Below, piece by piece: positions 6,852-15,768 of a DNA stretch of 64,000 bases (the first letter of the stretch is position 1; each line of letters begins with the position of its first letter). The stretch is from the NCBI RefSeq assembly GCF_001465795.2, contig NZ_CP013659.2, positions 1,754,501 through 1,818,500 of the forward strand. The letters run 5' to 3'. The position numbers and the translations under genes are program-made. The stretch comes from Planococcus rifietoensis. Lineage in GTDB: Bacteria; Bacillota; Bacilli; Bacillales_A; Planococcaceae. The notes beneath the pieces are model-generated. The model was given only the letters and a program-made list of their open reading frames with translations. It did no database searches and was not told the origin of the DNA.

Positions 6852-6871
6852 TGTGCGAGTTCTGTGCGAGT
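6852..6871 (+). repeat. 9-bp direct repeat next to int
   Basis: TGTGCGAGT occurs at 6852-6860 and again at 6863-6871 (11-base period), immediately after the int stop codon. Direct repeats here are typical of integrase arm-type or core sites, so this marks the probable att region. Not proven. Confidence 0.45.
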
Positions 6872-6890
6872 GAGGGAAAAAAGACAAAAC

Positions 6891-6930
6891 AAAAAAGCCT
6901 GAAACGTTGCTGTATCAACGTTTCAGGCTT
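6891..6930 (-). terminator. sucCD terminator
   Basis: Perfect 15-bp stem AAGCCTGAAACGTTG (6895-6909) with CAACGTTTCAGGCTT (6916-6930), loop CTGTAT. On the minus strand a T-run follows. It closes the sucC-sucD transcript and is the last host feature before the phage element. Confidence 0.85.
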
Positions 6931-6940
6931 AATTTATGGA

Positions 6941-7843
6941 TTAATGAGTTTTACAAGCGTCGTAGAGGCCTTTTTCCTTGATCACTTTAATCAAAGTTTC
7001 GCCAATAACGGATGGTGTGTCTGCAACTTCGATTCCAGCAGCGTTCATTGCTTTAATCTTGTCTGCAGCAGTCCCTTTGCCTCCGGAAATGATCGCACCG
7101 GCGTGACCCATGCGTTTTCCTTCTGGAGCCGTTTGGCCGCCGATAAAGCCGACAACAGGTTTAGTCATATTCGCTTTAACCCATTCTGCCGCTTCTTCTT
7201 CAGCTGTTCCGCCGATTTCACCGATCATGACAACCGCATACGTATCTTCATCTTCATTGAATTCTTTCAATACATCGATAAAGTTCGTTCCGTTGACCGG
7301 GTCTCCGCCGATACCAACAGCTGTTGATTGGCCGATACCTTCTTCAGACAATTGGTGAGTCGCTTCATACGTCAATGTACCAGAGCGAGAAACAACGCCG
7401 ACATGTCCTTTTTTGTGAATGTAACCAGGCATAATGCCGATCTTACATTCGTCCGGAGTGATGACACCCGGGCAGTTCGGTCCGACAAGACGTGTTTTCT
7501 TGCCTTCCATATAACGCTTCACTTTGACCATATCCAGTACCGGAATATGCTCAGTGATGCAGATTGCCATATCCAACTCAGCTTCTGTTGCTTCAAGAAT
7601 TGCGTCAGCAGCAAAAGGAGCCGGCACATAAATTACAGATACATTAGCACCTGTTGCTTTTACGGCATCTTGAACTGTGTTGAATACAGGTACGCCTTCT
7701 ACTTCAGTTCCGCCTTTGCCTGGTGTTACACCCGCAACGATTTTCGTTCCGTATTCAAGCATTTGCTTTGTATGGAAAAGGGCAGTTGACCCTGTAATTC
7801 CCTGTACAAGCACTTTTGTGTCTTTATTAATGTATACGCTCAT
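6941..7843 (-). CDS. sucD: Succinate-CoA ligase, alpha subunit
   Basis: TCA-cycle enzyme converting succinyl-CoA to succinate with nucleotide triphosphate formation, as an alpha/beta complex with SucC. The 300 residues match the usual length. An N-terminal CoA-binding Rossmann domain ([19 protein letters not shown]) is followed by a ligase domain with the phosphohistidine loop [14 protein letters not shown] near residue 245. VGPNCPGVI and SRSGTLTYE are also typical. It lies 18 bases after sucC, in one operon. It would normally be followed by dprA and topA; here the phage element intervenes. Confidence 0.97.
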   Translation of the reverse strand: MSVYINKDTKVLVQGITGSTALFHTKQMLEYGTKIVAGVTPGKGGTEVEGVPVFNTVQDAVKATGANVSVIYVPAPFAADAILEATEAELDMAICITEHIPVLDMVKVKRYMEGKKTRLVGPNCPGVITPDECKIGIMPGYIHKKGHVGVVSRSGTLTYEATHQLSEEGIGQSTAVGIGGDPVNGTNFIDVLKEFNEDEDTYAVVMIGEIGGTAEEEAAEWVKANMTKPVVGFIGGQTAPEGKRMGHAGAIISGGKGTAADKIKAMNAAGIEVADTPSVIGETLIKVIKEKGLYDACKTH

Positions 7844-7861
7844 TTTTGTCCCTGCCCTTCT

Positions 7862-9022
7862 TTAGCCTACAAGTTCTACGATCTGTTTCGCGCCATCCGC
7901 CATAGTGCCAGCAGCTACGATGTTCAGACCTGATTCGTTCAGCAGTTTTTTACCGATTTCTACGTTTGTGCCCTCAAGACGGACGACAAGTGGCACTTCC
8001 AGGCTAACTTCTTTAGCCGCTTGGATAACGCCTTCCGCAATGATGTCACACTTCATGATCCCGCCGAAAATGTTAACGAAGATTCCTTTGACATTCTTAT
8101 CAGAAAGAATGATCTTGAATGCTTCCGTTACTTTCTCAGCAGTGGCACCGCCCCCAACGTCAAGGAAGTTAGCGGGTGAGCCGCCGTAATAGTTAATCGT
8201 ATCCATTGTTGCCATAGCAAGGCCGGCACCGTTAACCATACAGCCGATGTTTCCGTCCAAAGAGATGTAGCTCAAGTCGTACTTGGAAGCTTCGATTTCT
8301 TTAGCATCTTCTTCATCGTAATCGCGCATTTCCATGATGTCCTGATGACGGTATAGCGCGTTTGCATCGAAGTTGAACTTCGCATCCAAAGCCACTACCT
8401 GCCCGTCGCCTGTAACGACCAATGGGTTGATTTCAACGATTGCTGCGTCTTTCTCCACATAAGCCTGGTAAAGGCCTAGCATCAATTTCGCGGCTTTGTT
8501 GACAAGCTTAGCCGGGATGTTCATGTTGAATGCCATGCGGCGAGCTTGGAAGCCAGTCAAACCGACAACAGGATCGATTGCTTCATAGAAGATACGCTCC
8601 GGTGTGTTTGCTGCCACTTCCTCGATGTCCATTCCGCCTTCTTCTGATCCCATCAAGTTGACTAGGGAAGTTTCACGGTCAAGAACTAATCCAAGGTAGT
8701 ATTCTTTTTCGATGTTGCTGCCCGCTTCGATGTAAAGGCGTTTAACTTCTTTGCCTTCTGGGCCTGTCTGATGCGTTACGAGGACCTTGCCAAGCAATTC
8801 CTTCGCATATTCACGCACTTCGTCCAAGTTTTTCGCCAGCTTGACGCCGCCTGCCTTGCCTCGTCCACCTGCGTGGATTTGAGCTTTAACAACGACAACA
8901 TCCGAACCAAGTTCTTTCGCTGCTTTGACTGCTTCTTCAGGTGAAAAAGCAACATGGCCTTCTGGTACTGATACGCCATATTGTTTCAGGACCTGTTTTC
9001 CCTGATATTCATGGATATTCAT
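7862..9022 (-). CDS. sucC: Succinate-CoA ligase, beta subunit
   Basis: Nucleotide-binding and specificity subunit of succinyl-CoA synthetase, 386 residues. It begins [17 protein letters not shown] and has the ATP-grasp domain (about 9-230) with [16 protein letters not shown] and VEINPLVVT. The C-terminal CoA-ligase domain contains [13 protein letters not shown] and [15 protein letters not shown] 9022 follows GGAGGATGACAG. It is the first gene of sucCD, with its own promoter in the 121-base gap after rnhB. Confidence 0.97.
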   Translation of the reverse strand: MNIHEYQGKQVLKQYGVSVPEGHVAFSPEEAVKAAKELGSDVVVVKAQIHAGGRGKAGGVKLAKNLDEVREYAKELLGKVLVTHQTGPEGKEVKRLYIEAGSNIEKEYYLGLVLDRETSLVNLMGSEEGGMDIEEVAANTPERIFYEAIDPVVGLTGFQARRMAFNMNIPAKLVNKAAKLMLGLYQAYVEKDAAIVEINPLVVTGDGQVVALDAKFNFDANALYRHQDIMEMRDYDEEDAKEIEASKYDLSYISLDGNIGCMVNGAGLAMATMDTINYYGGSPANFLDVGGGATAEKVTEAFKIILSDKNVKGIFVNIFGGIMKCDIIAEGVIQAAKEVSLEVPLVVRLEGTNVEIGKKLLNESGLNIVAAGTMADGAKQIVELVG

Positions 9023-9071
9023 CTGTCATCCTCCAATCAAACATCTGTCTCTTAATTTTATTGCCTCTACC

Positions 9072-9100
9072 ATTGTATTAAAGTTGCCATAGAATGTCCA
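9072..9100 (-). promoter_or_regulatory. sucCD promoter
   Basis: Minus-strand -35 TGGACA (9095-9100), 17-base spacer, -10 TACAAT (9072-9077), about 50 bases before sucC. Sigma-A type by sequence. Confidence 0.65.
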
Positions 9101-9143
9101 CAGCTGACAGCCACTCTGCATAAAACTTCGAATTTTCTTTCTC

Positions 9144-9914
9144 TTACGGTCTTTCACCCATCGATTTTACTGGCTCAAAGCTCGCGCGGTGGATTGGGCA
9201 TGGGCCATGCGCTTCAAGTGCTGCGAGATGGTCTTTCGTGCCATATCCAGCATGCTTCGAGAAACCGTATTGGGGATACATTTCTGCGTACTCATCCATT
9301 AAATCATCTCGTCCGGTCTTTGCAAGAATCGATGCAGCGGCGATGCATAAACTTTTCGCATCGCCTTTGATGATCGCTTCACTAGTCATTGAAAGTGTCA
9401 GCTTCATGGCATCCGCCAATACGATGTCAGGCGGCGTACTCAAATTGTTTGCTGCTGCTTCCATCGATTGTTTTGTCGCTTGGAAAATATTCAGCCGATC
9501 GATGGCTTCAGGCGGCTGGATATGGACCGACCAACTGGTGGCCTGTTGCTTGATGAGCAGCGCCAATTCATTGCGCTTCGCTTTTGCTATTATTTTTGAA
9601 TCGTCCAAACCGATGAATGCGCTGCAATCTTCCGGCAAAATGACGGCTGCCGTTACGACCGGGCCGGCAAGCGGTCCCCGGCCCGCCTCGTCGATGCCGG
9701 CAACGAGCGAAGCCGGATGTTCCTTGTACTGCCGATCAAAGCTTTGCTTGTTTTCCAAATCCCGCAGCAAAGAAAGCTTTTTGTCGAAACGGCGCTGCCA
9801 GGAGGCGAGCAATTGTTGGACGCTTTTGCGCGAATCGCTTTTCAGTTCCTCCATCCACGGCTCGAAGGCTTCGGCTTGCAGTAATTTTTCCTTGATTGAT
9901 GCTGTCGTTTCCAC
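9144..9914 (-). CDS. rnhB: Ribonuclease HII
   Basis: Endonuclease that cuts the RNA strand of RNA-DNA hybrids and removes misinserted ribonucleotides. 256 residues from GTG 9914, which has AAGGAA at suitable distance and gives the B. subtilis length. The longer frame from 9932 would start in the upstream terminator's T-run. Catalytic acids are visible in AGIDEAGRGPLAGPV (Asp, Glu), VLADAM and GRDDLMDEYAE. The usual DSKKLS stretch reads DSKIIAKAKR, a divergence beside the active site. The rbgA terminator lies directly upstream, so expression may depend on read-through. Confidence 0.93.
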   Translation of the reverse strand: METTASIKEKLLQAEAFEPWMEELKSDSRKSVQQLLASWQRRFDKKLSLLRDLENKQSFDRQYKEHPASLVAGIDEAGRGPLAGPVVTAAVILPEDCSAFIGLDDSKIIAKAKRNELALLIKQQATSWSVHIQPPEAIDRLNIFQATKQSMEAAANNLSTPPDIVLADAMKLTLSMTSEAIIKGDAKSLCIAAASILAKTGRDDLMDEYAEMYPQYGFSKHAGYGTKDHLAALEAHGPCPIHRASFEPVKSMGERP

Positions 9915-9932
9915 ATTGCCACTTCCTTTCAC

Positions 9933-9965
9933 AAAAAAATAGCGGGTCCTGTTTGAGGACCCGCT
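9933..9965 (-). terminator. Terminator after rbgA
   Basis: Perfect 10-bp stem AGCGGGTCCT (9941-9950) with AGGACCCGCT (9956-9965), followed on the minus strand by seven T. It sits between rbgA and rnhB, 18 bases before the rnhB start. Confidence 0.85.
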
Positions 9966-9968
9966 GTG

Positions 9969-10844
9969 TTATGCCAGTTCGTCTTGTTCTGCAATCATTT
10001 CATCCCGGTAATCGAATGTGATGCGCCCGAGATGCTGGTTGCGGATATCGCGGACGATGATCTCAGCCGTCATTTCGTAATCGACTTCGTTGTCCGGTCC
10101 GATCATATAGCGTTTTTTGCCGATATGGTCGAAGGTCTTCACCAAGTCTTCATCGATGTGGTCAATGCCGTAACGATCCATCAAACGGTCCGGATAACGC
10201 TTTTCCAAAAATTTCAGCGCATAGATCGCCAGTTCCTGCATTTGGATGACCGAGTCTTTAATCGCTCCAGTCACTGCAAGTTTCTGCCCGGTCTCCTGGT
10301 CCTCAAATTTCGGCCAGAGAATCCCTGGCGTATCGAGCAATTCGATTTCCTTACCGACTTTGATCCATTGCTGTGCTTTCGTAACGCCTGGCATATTGCC
10401 CGTTTTCGCTAAGCTTTTCTTAGCGAGGCGGTTGATCAATGTCGATTTTCCGACGTTCGGGATTCCGACGATCATGGCCCGTATGGCGCGCGGCTTGATG
10501 CCTTTCGATTCCATGCGGTCCCACTTCTCTTTGAGGATTTCCTTCGAAGCTTTCGTGACTGCCTGAAGCCCTTTTCCTTCCAAGGAATTGATCGCCACGG
10601 CGCGTGTACCTTCACGTTCGAAATGCTCGATCCATTTCTTTGTTTCCCGCTCGTCAGCCATATCCATTTTATTGAGGATGATGAGGCGGGGTTTTTGCTG
10701 GATCACTTGGTCGATCATCGGATTGCGTGATGACAACGGCAAGCGTGCATCCACCAATTCGAAGATGATATCCACCAACTTCAGTTTTTCTGTTACTTCC
10801 CGGCGCGCTTTCGCCATATGTCCGGGAAACCATTGAATCGTCAT
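9969..10844 (-). CDS. rbgA: Ribosome biogenesis GTPase
   Basis: Circularly permuted GTPase (YlqF/RbgA, 291 residues) that promotes late 50S assembly, notably L16 incorporation in B. subtilis. Motifs appear in permuted order: LNKMDMAD (G4, about 58-65), then [14 protein letters not shown] (G1, about 126-139), [10 protein letters not shown] (G2 region) and LDTPGILWP (G3). The N-terminus [16 protein letters not shown] is diagnostic. ATG 10844 follows AAGGAGTGGTAGC. It lies 11 bases downstream of lepB. Confidence 0.96.
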   Translation of the reverse strand: MTIQWFPGHMAKARREVTEKLKLVDIIFELVDARLPLSSRNPMIDQVIQQKPRLIILNKMDMADERETKKWIEHFEREGTRAVAINSLEGKGLQAVTKASKEILKEKWDRMESKGIKPRAIRAMIVGIPNVGKSTLINRLAKKSLAKTGNMPGVTKAQQWIKVGKEIELLDTPGILWPKFEDQETGQKLAVTGAIKDSVIQMQELAIYALKFLEKRYPDRLMDRYGIDHIDEDLVKTFDHIGKKRYMIGPDNEVDYEMTAEIIVRDIRNQHLGRITFDYRDEMIAEQDELA

Positions 10845-10855
10845 GCTACCACTCC

Positions 10856-11413
10856 TTATTTTACGATGCCGGCTTCATCCACCGGCCAAAAAACGAAATT
10901 CGTGTTGCCGATCACTTCATCGATCGGCACCAGCCCGATATGGCGGCTGTCTTTGCTCGCCCTGCGGTTGTCCCCCATGACGAATACATAGCCGTCCGGG
11001 ATGGTGGAATAGCTGGTGATGTCTTCAAGCACAAAATCTTCTGTCAAGGTGCCGGTAATGCCTGTCTTGTACTGGTCGAGATAAGGTTCTTCCACTGCTT
11101 CTCCATTTATAAAGAGCTGGTCTTCCTCATAGGCAACATGGTCGCCCGGCAATCCAATGACCCGCTTGATATAGTCTTTTTGTTCCGGAGCATGAAAGAC
11201 GATGATGTCGAATCGATCCGGTTCGCCGATATTATAGCCGATTTTATTGACAATCATGCGGTCGCCGTGTTCAAGAGTCGGCATCATCGATTCACCGTCC
11301 ACCACAATGGGGGTGAATAGGAAAAACCGGATAATTGCCGCAAGGTCGAACGCGATCAATAGAGCTTTGGACCATTCCCACACTTCATTTTTCTGTTTCC
11401 CTTCAGCTTCCAT
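10856..11413 (-). CDS. lepB: Type I signal peptidase
   Basis: Membrane-anchored serine peptidase (185 residues; SipS/SipT-like) that removes Sec and Tat signal peptides. One N-terminal membrane segment (about 12-36) precedes the catalytic Ser in [10 protein letters not shown] (near 42). The general-base Lys is in [13 protein letters not shown] (near 83), and the [14 protein letters not shown] box lies near 146-159. This is the short Gram-positive form. It heads the lepB-rbgA unit and has its own promoter about 35-60 bases upstream. Confidence 0.95.
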   Translation of the reverse strand: MEAEGKQKNEVWEWSKALLIAFDLAAIIRFFLFTPIVVDGESMMPTLEHGDRMIVNKIGYNIGEPDRFDIIVFHAPEQKDYIKRVIGLPGDHVAYEEDQLFINGEAVEEPYLDQYKTGITGTLTEDFVLEDITSYSTIPDGYVFVMGDNRRASKDSRHIGLVPIDEVIGNTNFVFWPVDEAGIVK

Positions 11414-11442
11414 GCGTGTTCCTCCCCGCGCTTAATGCTTTA

Positions 11443-11471
11443 ATTGTACAGCGAAACAAGGTGTTTAGCAA
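11443..11471 (-). promoter_or_regulatory. lepB promoter
   Basis: Minus-strand -35 TTGCTA (11466-11471), 17-base spacer, -10 TACAAT (11443-11448), about 30 bases before the lepB start. Confidence 0.65.
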
Positions 11472-11532
11472 AGAAAAGAAAAGCCATCTGCCTGCATTCA
11501 CTATGCTCTCTACACCCTGTAAACAGCGCATT

Positions 11533-11563
11533 AAAAGGCCCAGGCGATCAGCCCGGGCCTTTT
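11533..11563. terminator. Second rplS terminator hairpin
   Basis: Arms AAAAGGCCCAGGC (11533-11545) and GCCCGGGCCTTTT (11551-11563), 13 bases with one mismatch, U-rich on both strands. Tandem with the hairpin at 11574. Confidence 0.7.
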
Positions 11564-11573
11564 AAATGCAAAA

Positions 11574-11596
11574 GAAGAAGGCATTAAGCCTTCTTC
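11574..11596 (-). terminator. First rplS terminator hairpin
   Basis: GAAGAAGGC (11574-11582) pairs with GCCTTCTTC (11588-11596), followed on the minus strand by TTTT. It lies 13 bases after the rplS stop. Confidence 0.75.
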
Positions 11597-11609
11597 CCTG
11601 TTTGCGATA

Positions 11610-11954
11610 TTAACGGATTTCTTTGATACGAGCTGCTTTACCGCGTAGGTTTCGCAAGTAGTACAATTTAGCACGACGTACTTTACCACGGCGAGTAACT
11701 TCAAGCTGAGCGATTTTCGGTGTGTGTACAGGGAATGTACGTTCAACACCTACACCGTACGAGATTTTACGGACAGTGAATGATTCACTGATTCCGCCTC
11801 CGCGACGGCTGATAACGACTCCTTCGTATACCTGGATACGTTCGCGAGTACCCTCGACAACTTTCACGTGGACGCGAACAGTATCTCCTGGACGGAAATC
11901 TGGAAGATCCGCACGAAGTTGTTCTTTAGTGATTTCAGCAATGATGTTTTGCAT
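11610..11954 (-). CDS. rplS: 50S ribosomal protein L19
   Basis: Ribosomal protein at the 30S-50S interface. 114 residues, the family length. Clear L19 motifs: [34 protein letters not shown] and the basic C-terminus [21 protein letters not shown] 11954 follows AGAAGGAGAGAAAAAAC. It lies downstream of trmD but has its own promoter and a leader hairpin, so it can be expressed separately from the trmD transcript. Confidence 0.98.
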   Translation of the reverse strand: MQNIIAEITKEQLRADLPDFRPGDTVRVHVKVVEGTRERIQVYEGVVISRRGGGISESFTVRKISYGVGVERTFPVHTPKIAQLEVTRRGKVRRAKLYYLRNLRGKAARIKEIR

Positions 11955-12021
11955 GTTTTTTCTCTCCTTCTACAGATGCTCTTGCAATCCGTAATCTTTG
12001 CAGCGGAACACCGTGATTCGT

Positions 12022-12040
12022 GTACTTTACATAAAAGTAC
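12022..12040 (-). promoter_or_regulatory. Probable L19 leader hairpin
   Basis: GTACTTT (12022-12028) pairs with AAAGTAC (12034-12040) in the ~90-base untranslated leader of rplS. Rfam lists an L19 leader in Bacillaceae thought to mediate autoregulation. I match it by position and hairpin only, not by covariance. Confidence 0.4.
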
Positions 12041-12047
12041 ATTCTCC

Positions 12048-12076
12048 ATACTATCACTTCGCGCGTCCGCCTGCAA
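12048..12076 (-). promoter_or_regulatory. rplS promoter
   Basis: Minus-strand -35 TTGCAG (12071-12076), 17-base spacer, -10 TAGTAT (12048-12053), directly after trmD. Confidence 0.65.
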
Positions 12077-12089
12077 GAGCTATCGCGAT

Positions 12090-12821
12090 TTATTTTTCGG
12101 CTTGTAAACGAGCCAATATGGTTTTCTGCTTATCGCTAAGTTCGACATGGTCAAGAAGGTCCGGGCGGCGTTCGAGCGTGCGCTTCAAGCCTTGCTCTTC
12201 GCGCCAGTCTTCAATTTTAGCGTGGTTGCCAGAAGTCAATACGTCCGGGACGGCCATGTCTCTAAAGTTCGCGGGACGCGTGTAATGCGGATGCTCCAAG
12301 AGACCGGTCGAAAAGGAATCGCGGACCGGTGAATCGCTATTGCCAAGAACACCCGGGAGCAGCCTTACAACGCTGTCGATCACGGTCATGGCTGCCAGCT
12401 CCCCGCCGGTCAATACGAAATCGCCGATGGAGATCTCGTCAGTGACCAAATGTTCGCGGATGCGTTCATCGTAGCCTTCGTAATGGCCGCAAATGAAGAC
12501 CAGTTCTTCTTCACAGGCAAGTTCTTCTGCCTTCTTCTGCGTAAAGCGCTCGCCTTGTGGGCACATCAAGATGACGCGCGGCTTCTTGCCGTCATTTGTG
12601 ATGCTTTCGACCGCATTGAAAACCGGTTCGGGTTTCAGCACCATGCCAGCGCCCCCGCCGAACGGATAATCATCCACTTGGCGCTTGTTGTCAGCAAATT
12701 CACGGATGTCGACAACCCCTAAAGTGACCGCGCCTTTGTCCTGTGCTTTTCTCATGATCGAATGCTGGAACACCCCTTCGAACATGGGTGGAAAAAGAGA
12801 CAACACTTGAATGTTCATCAT
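12090..12821 (-). CDS. trmD: tRNA (guanine-N1-)-methyltransferase
   Basis: SPOUT methyltransferase making m1G37 in tRNAs with G36, which prevents +1 frameshifting. 243 residues. Knot and SAM-binding motifs are visible: [15 protein letters not shown] at the N-terminus, [43 protein letters not shown] and [15 protein letters not shown]. The start overlaps the rimM stop by four bases (ATGA), so the two are coupled in the conserved rpsP-khpA-rimM-trmD-rplS cluster. Confidence 0.97.
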   Translation of the reverse strand: MMNIQVLSLFPPMFEGVFQHSIMRKAQDKGAVTLGVVDIREFADNKRQVDDYPFGGGAGMVLKPEPVFNAVESITNDGKKPRVILMCPQGERFTQKKAEELACEEELVFICGHYEGYDERIREHLVTDEISIGDFVLTGGELAAMTVIDSVVRLLPGVLGNSDSPVRDSFSTGLLEHPHYTRPANFRDMAVPDVLTSGNHAKIEDWREEQGLKRTLERRPDLLDHVELSDKQKTILARLQAEK

Positions 12822-13333
12822 GATAACAAGCCATCCAGCACATCGATGGTGATTTTCTTTTCATCGATGTCGACGTCTTTGACCACGTCTTCGATATAAG
12901 GGATGTAATGCTTTTTGCCTTTTGCCGGCGTGACTTCCCACACGTCATTGGCGCCTGTCTCCAAAATTTCGGTCACTTCGCCAATTTCCTCGCCTTCAAC
13001 AGAAAACACTTGGCAGCCGAGAATTTCGTGATGGTAAAAAGCGCCTTCTTCCAAATCGCCGAGGTCGTGTTCAGCGATCTTCAGATAGCCTTCCTTGAAC
13101 GGTTCGACATCATTGATGGTTGGATAGCCTTCAAAAGATAAAAGATTGAAGTTTTTATGGGTACGGTGGCTCGCCACTTTCACCATGATCGGCTTTTTCG
13201 CACCCGCTGTAAACAAGCCAAGCTTATTGCCGATCGCAAACCGTTCTTCCGGGAAATCGGTACGGGACATCACGCGCACTTCACCGCGGATCCCGTGGGT
13301 ATTGACTATTTTTCCTACGTTAAACCATTCCAC
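12818..13333 (-). CDS. rimM: 16S rRNA processing / 30S maturation protein
   Basis: Factor for maturation of the 30S head that binds S19. 171 residues from GTG 13333. The N-terminal domain starts [19 protein letters not shown]. The C-terminal PRC-barrel contains [23 protein letters not shown] and IPYIEDVV. The GTG is preferred because AGGAAGG lies about ten bases upstream and the family begins two to four residues before WFNVGK. The longer frame runs back into the khpA terminator. It is coupled to trmD. Confidence 0.95.
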   Translation of the reverse strand: MEWFNVGKIVNTHGIRGEVRVMSRTDFPEERFAIGNKLGLFTAGAKKPIMVKVASHRTHKNFNLLSFEGYPTINDVEPFKEGYLKIAEHDLGDLEEGAFYHHEILGCQVFSVEGEEIGEVTEILETGANDVWEVTPAKGKKHYIPYIEDVVKDVDIDEKKITIDVLDGLLS

Positions 13334-13368
13334 GCACAAACACCCTTCCTGTATTTTTTCCTGAAAAA

Positions 13369-13396
13369 AAAGGAAGGAACCGGGGCTCCTTCCTTT
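13369..13396 (-). terminator. Terminator between khpA and rimM
   Basis: AAAGGAAGGA (13369-13378) pairs perfectly with TCCTTCCTTT (13387-13396), followed on the minus strand by a T-run. The stem touches the khpA stop codon. Probably partial, since rimM-trmD lie downstream without an obvious promoter. Confidence 0.7.
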
Positions 13397-13629
13397 CAAT
13401 CCACAATATCAAGGTACGTTTTCTTCTTATGATAATTTCCTGCTGCTGAATAGACGACAGAGCGTACAGCTTTCGCCACACGTCCTTGCTTGCCGATGAC
13501 TTTCCCTGTATCGCTTTGATGCACGGAAAGCTTGTAGACGACTCGGTTAGTGTTTTCGTCTTTTTCAACACGAACTGCTTCCGGATAATCAACTAGCGGC
13601 TTGACGATCGTTTCAATCAGCTGCTCCAT
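13396..13629 (-). CDS. khpA: KH-domain RNA-binding protein
   Basis: Small RNA-binding protein (YlqC/KhpA, 77 residues) that in Firmicutes partners with KhpB/Jag in RNA binding and cell-envelope control. The single KH domain shows the loop [18 protein letters not shown] (about residues 42-59). The start ATG 13629 follows GGGAGCGTTCTT. It follows rpsP by 12 bases in the conserved ribosomal cluster. Confidence 0.92.
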   Translation of the reverse strand: MEQLIETIVKPLVDYPEAVRVEKDENTNRVVYKLSVHQSDTGKVIGKQGRVAKAVRSVVYSAAGNYHKKKTYLDIVD

Positions 13630-13641
13630 AAGAACGCTCCC

Positions 13642-13914
13642 TTACTTGTTTAGTTTTTCGTTATGGAATTTCTCCATAATGCCGTTCTGAGAGAACAAGT
13701 TGCGTACTGTGTCAGATGGTTTAGCGCCATCGTGAAGCCATTTCAACGCCAATTCTTCGTCGATTTTAACTTCAGCTGGAACTGTCAGTGGGTTGTAAGT
13801 ACCTACTGTTTTGATTTGACGGCCGTCACGTGGAGCACGTGAATCAGCGACTACGATACGGTAGAAAGGAGACTTTTTAGCTCCCATACGTTTTAAGCGA
13901 ATTTTTACTGCCAT
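13642..13914 (-). CDS. rpsP: 30S ribosomal protein S16
   Basis: Small-subunit protein S16, 90 residues. It starts [20 protein letters not shown] and has [23 protein letters not shown] 13914 is preferred over 13926 because GGAGGTG lies about nine bases before it and MAVKIRL is the family N-terminus. It is the first gene of the rpsP-khpA-rimM-trmD cluster and has its own promoter after ffh. Confidence 0.98.
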   Translation of the reverse strand: MAVKIRLKRMGAKKSPFYRIVVADSRAPRDGRQIKTVGTYNPLTVPAEVKIDEELALKWLHDGAKPSDTVRNLFSQNGIMEKFHNEKLNK

Positions 13915-13952
13915 TTTATAAAGCACCTCCGAATAGTTTCACACAAGATATT

Positions 13953-13981
13953 ATATTAGCAAGCTTTAAAAGGTTTGTAAA
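13953..13981 (-). promoter_or_regulatory. rpsP promoter
   Basis: Minus-strand -35 TTTACA (13976-13981), 17-base spacer, -10 TAATAT (13953-13958), about 35 bases before rpsP. Confidence 0.65.
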
Positions 13982-14006
13982 GTATTTTTTCTTAACACTA
14001 CCAAAT

Positions 14007-15365
14007 TTACTTGAAAAGCGAGTCCAGGCCTGGCATCGACATCTTTTTCTTGCCCTTTTTGCCGGCCATTCCGGACATTTGTTTCATCATTTTCTTCATG
14101 TCTTCAAACTGCTTGAGCAGCCTGTTGACGTCTTGGATGGACGTTCCGGAACCGCGTGCAATCCGTTTTTTGCGGTTTGCATTGATGATTTCGGGAGTCG
14201 TCTTCTCCTGGATCGTCATCGAGCGGATGATCGCTTCGACGCGCCCCATTTGGCTCTCGTCCACTTTGGCGTTTTCGAGGCCTTTGATTTTACCCGCACC
14301 TGGGAGCATCTTCAAAATTTCATCGAGCGGCCCCATTTGCTTTACTTGATCCAATTGCTCAAGGAAATCATCGAATGTGAACGAAGACGTTCGGAATTTC
14401 TCTTCCAATTCCTTTGCCTTGGCCTCATCGACGTTCGTTTGCGCTTTTTCGATCAAGGAGAGCATATCGCCCATGCCGAGTATGCGGGAAGCCATGCGCT
14501 CTGGGTGGAATGGTTCAAGCGCGTCCATCTTCTCGCCTGTACCGATATACTTGATCGGTTTTTCGGTGACGGTACGGATCGACAATGCCGCACCGCCGCG
14601 CGTATCACCGTCAAGTTTCGTCAAGACGACCCCTGTGATGCCGATTGCGTCATCGAAGCTCTGCGCGACGTTGACTGCATCCTGACCGGTCATCGCATCG
14701 ACGACGAGGAAAATTTCATCCGGCTCTTTGATCGAACGGATATCTTTCAATTCCTGCATCAATTGCTCATCGACATGCAGGCGGCCCGCCGTATCGATGA
14801 TGACCGTATCGAGATGTTCCGCTTTAGCATGTTCGATCGCTTCACGGGCGATGTCGACAGGGTTTGCATCCGTGCCTTTGGAGAACACCGGCAGCGATAA
14901 TTGCTTGCCGATCGTCTCGAGCTGGTTGATCGCAGCCGGGCGGTAAACGTCCGCTGCGACGAGCAATGGCTTGCGGTTGTTCTTTTTGCGGAGCACGCCT
15001 GCAAGCTTACCGGTCGTCGTTGTCTTACCGGCCCCTTGCAAACCGACCATCATGATGACAGTCGGCTGGCGTGTCGCAAATTCAATTTTGCTTTGTTCGC
15101 CGCCCATTAATTCAGTCAGTTCATCTTTGACGATTTTTACGACTTGCTGGCCTGGCGTCAAACTCTCCATCACTTCAAGGCCGACAGCGCGTTCGCTGAC
15201 TTTCTTGATGAACGATTTGACGACTTTCAAGTTGACATCCGCTTCGATCAAGGCAAAGCGGACTTCGCGCATCATCTCTTTTACGTCTGCTTCGGACAAT
15301 TTCCCCTTGCCTTTGATTTTGGTCATCGTTCCTTGCAGGCGTTCAGATAATCCTTCAAATGCCAC
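14007..15365 (-). CDS. ffh: Signal recognition particle protein
   Basis: SRP54 GTPase that binds signal peptides and 4.5S/6S scRNA for co-translational targeting with FtsY. 452 residues: N domain (1-90), G domain with GLQGAGKTTTTGKLA (about 106-120), DTAGR and TKLDGDTRGGA, and a Met-rich M domain with SGTSIQDVNRLLKQFEDMKK and a C-terminal MKQMSGMAGKKGKKKM. The start is a GTG behind GGAGGCGGTAATA. It lies 12 bases downstream of ylxM. Confidence 0.98.
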   Translation of the reverse strand: MAFEGLSERLQGTMTKIKGKGKLSEADVKEMMREVRFALIEADVNLKVVKSFIKKVSERAVGLEVMESLTPGQQVVKIVKDELTELMGGEQSKIEFATRQPTVIMMVGLQGAGKTTTTGKLAGVLRKKNNRKPLLVAADVYRPAAINQLETIGKQLSLPVFSKGTDANPVDIAREAIEHAKAEHLDTVIIDTAGRLHVDEQLMQELKDIRSIKEPDEIFLVVDAMTGQDAVNVAQSFDDAIGITGVVLTKLDGDTRGGAALSIRTVTEKPIKYIGTGEKMDALEPFHPERMASRILGMGDMLSLIEKAQTNVDEAKAKELEEKFRTSSFTFDDFLEQLDQVKQMGPLDEILKMLPGAGKIKGLENAKVDESQMGRVEAIIRSMTIQEKTTPEIINANRKKRIARGSGTSIQDVNRLLKQFEDMKKMMKQMSGMAGKKGKKKMSMPGLDSLFK

Positions 15366-15377
15366 TATTACCGCCTC

Positions 15378-15701
15378 CTAGTCCCATTCCTTCAATTCAT
15401 CCAAAAATTTCTGGACATTGTCATCAGTGAATGGCTGTTTTTCAAAAGTCGAGACGAGTTGCTGGCGCCGCTGGAATTTCTCGAACAGCTGCAACTTCTC
15501 CTCATATTCTTCAAGCATCGCTTCGGTCCGGCGGATATTGTCGTACACCGCTTGGCGGGTGATTTCATATTCTTCGGCAATTTCGCCGAGCGAATGGTCG
15601 TCCAGATAATACAAGCTCATATAGCTGCGCTGTTTGGGCGTCAGCAGCTCCTGATAGAAATCAAAAAGATAGTTCATTCTTGTCGTTTTTTCCAGTCCCA
15701 T
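15378..15701 (-). CDS. ylxM: SRP-associated HTH protein YlxM
   Basis: Small helix-turn-helix protein (107 residues) encoded upstream of ffh in Firmicutes. In streptococci and Bacillus it modulates SRP assembly and Ffh GTPase activity. The region [20 protein letters not shown] and [19 protein letters not shown] is a sigma-70 region-4-like HTH. A helical tail follows. ATG 15701 has GGGGTGAG at eight bases; TTG at 15704 is less likely. Its stop is 12 bases before ffh. Confidence 0.92.
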   Translation of the reverse strand: MGLEKTTRMNYLFDFYQELLTPKQRSYMSLYYLDDHSLGEIAEEYEITRQAVYDNIRRTEAMLEEYEEKLQLFEKFQRRQQLVSTFEKQPFTDDNVQKFLDELKEWD

Positions 15702-15768
15702 CAATGACGCTCACCCCATTCATACTCCTGTATACCATACTGAATCCCGAAGCCTCCGTCAAGTAATT

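Noticed and set aside
14079-14900. Long plus-strand frame of 273 codons opposite ffh
   Set aside because: It is antisense to the well-supported ffh and rich in Arg/His/Asp with no domain; a shadow of ffh codon usage.
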